Shown here: positions 8,374 through 10,461 of the stretch, one piece after another
How positions within the stretch are numbered: the stretch's first letter is position 1
Layout of the letters: each line of letters opens with the position of its first letter
Made by a program: the position numbers and the translations under genes
The notes under the pieces: model-generated
What the model was told of the DNA's origin: nothing
The model's input: the letters and a program-made list of their open reading frames with translations, nothing else
Databases searched by the model: none
Assembly (NCBI GenBank): GCA_026770585.1
Contig: MU646364.1
Coordinates: 69,801-80,261 of the forward strand
Direction: 5' to 3'
Source of the DNA: Baffinella frigidus
Lineage: Eukaryota; Cryptophyceae; Cryptomonadales; Baffinellaceae
DNA length: 10,461 nucleotides

Positions 8374-10310
8374 ACGCTACAACAAGAAATCCTAAACCCT
8401 AAACCCTAAACCCTGAAACAAAAACGCTAAATCCTTAACCCTGACCCCCAATCCTACCTGAACCCTAAACCTAAACCCTGAACCCTAAACTCTTAAAAAA
8501 CTAAACCTAAACCCTGACCCATAAATTCTTAAAACCCCAATCCTAAAACCTGAACCGTAAACTCTTGAAAACTTACCCCTACACCCTAAACAACCTAAGC
8601 ACCCTAGACCCTCATCCCTAAACCCTAAACACTCCAACCTGAAACCCTAAAACCAAAAACCTAAAACCTCAACCCCAATCCCTAATTCCTCAACCCTAAA
8701 TCCTGAACCCTAAACTCTAAACCCCAATCCCCAATCCGTAATCTTCAAACCCTAAACCCTAAACCCTAATCCCTTCACCCGAAACCCTAAACCCTAAACG
8801 CTAAATCCTACACCCTACGCCCTCAACCCTCACCCCTGTACCCTAAACCCCAAACCCTCAAACCCTAAACCCTTAACCCTAAACCTTCAACCCTCAACCC
8901 TCAACCCTCAACCCTGAACCCTGAACCCTCAACCGTAAACTGTAAACCCCTCACCATTAAACCCTACCCCCTAAACTAGAAATCCTAAAAACTAAATCCT
9001 AAACACTAAACCATCAAACCCAAACCCTCAACACTAATCCCTACACCCCAAACCCTAAATCCTAAAACCTAAACCCTAAGCCCTAAACCCGAAACCCAAA
9101 ACCCTAAACCCTAAACCCTAAACCCTAAACTTTAAACCCTTAACCCTCCAACCCAAACCCTCAATCCTGAACCCTCAAACCCTAAACCCTAAACCCCAAA
9201 CTCTCAAACCTCAAACCTAAACCTAAACCCTAAACCCTGAACCCTAAACCCTAATCCCCAAACCCCCAACCCTGAACCCTGAACCCTACACCCTGAACCC
9301 TGCACCATAAAACCCTAAACCCCTAAACCCTACATCCTAAACCCTCAACCCTCAACCCCAAACTCTAACCTAAACCCTAAGCCCTAAACCCTAAACCCTT
9401 CATAAAAAAAACCTGAACCCTTAATCCTCAACCCTCAACCCTGCACCATAAACCCAAAACCCTCATCCCTAAACCCTAAACCCTGCACCCTAAACCCTAA
9501 ACCCTAAACCCCAAACCCCAAACTCTTAAACCTCAAACCTAAACCCTAAACCCGAAACCCTAAACCCTAATCCCCAAACTCTGAACCCTGAACCCTGAAC
9601 CCAAAACACCAGGCCCTAAATCCTAAACCTTATATCCTGTACCCTACACTATAAACCCTAAACCCTAGACCCTAACCCCTGCACCCTAAACCCCCATTCC
9701 TCACCACTCCCTCATCCCTTACCCCTCCAATCTCACCCCTCACCCCTCACCCCTCACCCCTCACCCCAAACCCCGTACACACCAAACACCAAACCCCAAA
9801 CCTCAAACCCCAACCCCTAACCCCCAAACCTCAAACCACAAAACCCAAACCTCACACCCCAAACTCCAAACCCCAAACCCCAAACCCCAAACCCCAAACC
9901 CCAAACCCCAAACCCCAGACCCCAAACCCCAAACCCTAAACCCTAAACAAAGTATCAACGTGAATAGTGTGACGCTTCCTACCCCACGACAGTTGACCAC
10001 CCGGGGCAGGGTTTGTACCGTTGGAGACGGCGACCTCCACAAATTTGACGGTGCTGGCCTCACAAAAATATGTGGTTATTTATCACGCTCCAGTATGTGT
10101 GGTTGTTGATAACGCCCCAGTACAAAACCTGCGAATTCAGTTGACAGCCGTGTGACTCGCAGGGGAGGGATGGGTATGGTGGAGAAACATAGGCAAATGT
10201 CAGACGTGGCAAAGGCGCTCGGGTACGGACACGACGCATCCCAGCGGCTCAAACAGTACTTCGACAAGTACATCTCTGCCTTTGCATCGTCGAAACTCGG
10301 AGGTACCTAG
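6867..10310 (+). CDS. ARID-domain protein, two visible exons (6867-7282 and 10163-10310), possibly partial
   Basis: ARID domains are helical DNA-binding modules of chromatin and transcription proteins. Exon 6867-7282 encodes a low-complexity, Gly- and acid-rich region (about residues 45-98) followed by the first half of an ARID (FTKELAAFLTERG at 102-114, EVLER at 135-139). Exon 10163-10307 plus stop supplies the rest: GGMGMVEKHRQMSDVAKALG (140-159), then LKQYFDKYISAF (168-179). Splicing AG+G makes Arg139 and gives R-GG, then V, then VA..LGY with standard ARID spacing. The usual core Trp is Met151. The ATG at 6867 has a favourable context (G at -3 and +4). The upstream splice site suggests that this exon may instead be internal. 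The visible product is 187 residues. The TAG at 10308-10310 may be the true end. Alternatively, GTACCT at 10303 may be a donor and the gene may continue off the window. Confidence 0.8.
7369..7412. repeat. Two copies of a 21-bp direct repeat, period 23
   Basis: TTCGACGGAGGCCGTCATTT (7369-7388) recurs at 7392-7411 with one substitution (TC to CC before ATTTG). The second copy runs into the left inverted-repeat arm of the adjacent hairpin element and shares its CCATTTG start. Confidence 0.85.
7406..7581. mobile_element. MITE-like hairpin element inside the ARID intron
   Basis: The left arm 7406-7449 (starting CCATTTGTAAAATGAGGAGC) and the right arm 7534-7581 (ending TTTTTTACAAATGG) are reverse complements. 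They differ by one substitution and two small indels over 44-48 bp. The centre is about 84 bp and non-coding. Size and structure fit a miniature inverted-repeat element. It has no sequence resemblance to the hairpin at 3026-3182, so the window carries two families. No clear target-site duplication is visible. Confidence 0.7.
7583..7711. repeat. Direct partial duplicate of the hairpin element (left arm and centre)
   Basis: 7583-7656 repeats 7407-7484 in the same orientation: CATTTGTAAA, GAGGAGCCCA, TTAACTGAGGCA, CTTGGGCCAGCC, TAGGATC. Similarity decays but continues towards about 7711. No right arm follows. The copy starts 1 bp after the complete element ends, giving the order arm, centre, inverted arm, arm, centre. 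It is a truncated tandem insertion or a product of unequal exchange. Confidence 0.75.
8266..8375. repeat. Local blocks of CGCTAAA and CCCTCAA/CCCTCCA units within array C
   Basis: Three successive CGCTAAA-type units near 8274-8295 are followed by CCCTCAA and CCCTCCA units at about 8318-8375. This shows that single variants were copied locally within the degenerate telomere-type array. Confidence 0.75.
9732..9767. repeat. CTCACCC heptamer block
   Basis: About five exact copies of a 7-bp unit CTCACCC occur within array C. The unit has lost the AAA part but keeps the heptamer period. Confidence 0.85.
9857..9933. repeat. CCCCAAA heptamer block
   Basis: About eleven near-identical CCCCAAA units differ from CCCTAAA by one T to C change, with only a few exceptions (CTCCAAA, CCCCAGA). 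The block returns to CCCTAAA at 9934-9946. The minus-strand open frame across it encodes repetitive Gly, Val, Trp and Leu and is an artefact of the repeat. Confidence 0.88.
9951..10162 (+). other. 3' end of the ARID intron, non-repetitive
   Basis: The telomere-type rhythm stops and ordinary mixed sequence leads to the acceptor. It contains an imperfect tandem pair of 25 and 27 bp (10069-10093 and 10094-10120), both of the form TATGTG...GGTT...ATAACGC/ATCACGC...CCAG. TTGAC (10141-10145) or GTGAC (10152-10156) could serve as a branch site. Confidence 0.55.
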
Positions 10311-10394
10311 ATGTGTGCTCATCTGTTGGCCACATGCCACCGATCAATCATTGCCTGAATTGTGGTCAGCAGCCCTCCCTCCCTCCACTCCTCC

Positions 10395-10397
<3 letters not shown>
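10311..10397 (+). other. Sequence after the ARID exon, pyrimidine-rich at its end
   Basis: No further open frame of note is present. If the exon ends at the GTACCT donor (10303), this would be intron, and the CCCTCCCTCCCTCCACTCC stretch could belong to a polypyrimidine tract. If the TAG at 10308-10310 is used, it is 3' untranslated region. Confidence 0.4.

Positions 10398-10461
<64 letters not shown>
10398..10461. repeat. 64-nt poly-C run at the window edge
   Basis: An uninterrupted C homopolymer runs to the end of the window. It may be a real homopolymer, but its length and edge position fit a sequencing or assembly artefact, since poly-G is a known false call of two-colour sequencers and would appear as poly-C on the other strand. 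Confidence 0.95.

Larger units (their letters stand above)
7757..9950. repeat. Degenerate CCCTAAA (telomere-type) array C, within the ARID intron
   Basis: About 2.2 kb of 7-bp rhythm, best preserved as CCCTAAA near 8000-8036, 8760-8770 and 9105-9127. Variants include CCCTGAA, CCCTCAA, CCCCAAA, CGCTAAA and CTCACCC. Locally one variant often repeats several times, which points to local amplification after the array formed. The C-rich strand is on the plus strand throughout, so a transcript of the ARID gene would carry the C-rich repeat and the template strand is G-rich. There is no coding potential. Confidence 0.92.
7283..10162 (+). other. 2.88-kb intron interrupting the ARID domain, filled with telomere-type repeat
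   Basis: The donor GAGAG|GTCCCT at 7282/7283 and the acceptor CTCGCAG|GGGAGGG at 10162/10163 join in phase and give an ungapped ARID. A second donor, TTTCG|GTGAGA at 7318/7319, is in the same phase and closer to consensus, but it would insert 12 residues (SLPSHNLVSTFR). The acceptor has a poor pyrimidine tract. The intron contains a hairpin element and its partial duplicate (7369-7711) and about 2.2 kb of CCCTAAA-family repeat (7757-9950). Confidence 0.75.

Noticed and set aside
2228-9950. CRISPR array
   Set aside because: The repeats are contiguous short tandem units without unique spacers, and the genome is eukaryotic.
9803-10063. Minus-strand open frame rich in GFGVWGLG
   Set aside because: It is a translation of the CCCCAAA heptamer block, a common false gene call in telomere-like DNA.

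Overview
This window looks like nuclear DNA of a microbial or algal eukaryote. Two conserved eukaryotic genes are interrupted by introns with GT...AG borders, the coding DNA is GC-rich, and about 4 kb is degenerate heptamer repeat of the CCCTAAA (plant-type TTTAGGG) telomere family. That repeat type occurs in green and glaucophyte algae, plants, and several alveolate and other algal lineages, so I cannot name the species. There is no sign of prokaryotic or organellar organisation.

Layout, left to right. (1) 1-872, minus strand: the 5' part of a diflavin reductase gene of the NDOR1/Tah18 type. It has two exons around a 140-nt intron and runs off the left edge. (2) 873-2227: a GC-rich then AT-rich flank with small repeats and no recognisable gene. 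(3) 2228-2875: a CCCTAAA-like array that contains a short orientation flip. (4) 2876-3579: a spacer holding a 157-bp hairpin element with 53-bp arms and an array of 23-bp repeats whose unit resembles the hairpin arm. (5) 3580-4740: a satellite of about 17 units, each about 67 bp with an internal GA tract. (6) 4741-6195: a long array dominated by the variant heptamer CACTAAA, broken by a 100-bp island. (7) 6196-6845: single-copy-looking DNA ending in a good 3' splice site. (8) 6846-10310, plus strand: an ARID-domain gene. Its first visible exon encodes the N-terminal half of the ARID domain and its second encodes the C-terminal half. The intervening 2.88-kb intron is filled by a second hairpin element with an extra copy and by about 2.2 kb of CCCTAAA-family repeat. 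(9) 10311-10461: a pyrimidine-rich stretch ending in 64 consecutive C.

The two genes have no evident functional link. NDOR1/Tah18 donates electrons to the cytosolic iron-sulfur assembly machinery, while ARID proteins bind DNA in chromatin and transcription complexes. The main result is the ARID gene. Its two halves, 2.9 kb apart, join in phase to give a standard ARID alignment, so a large telomere-like array lies inside a gene that still looks intact. The window may lie near a chromosome end or in a region seeded by old telomeric insertions. All arrays have the C-rich strand on the plus strand, apart from one short flip.
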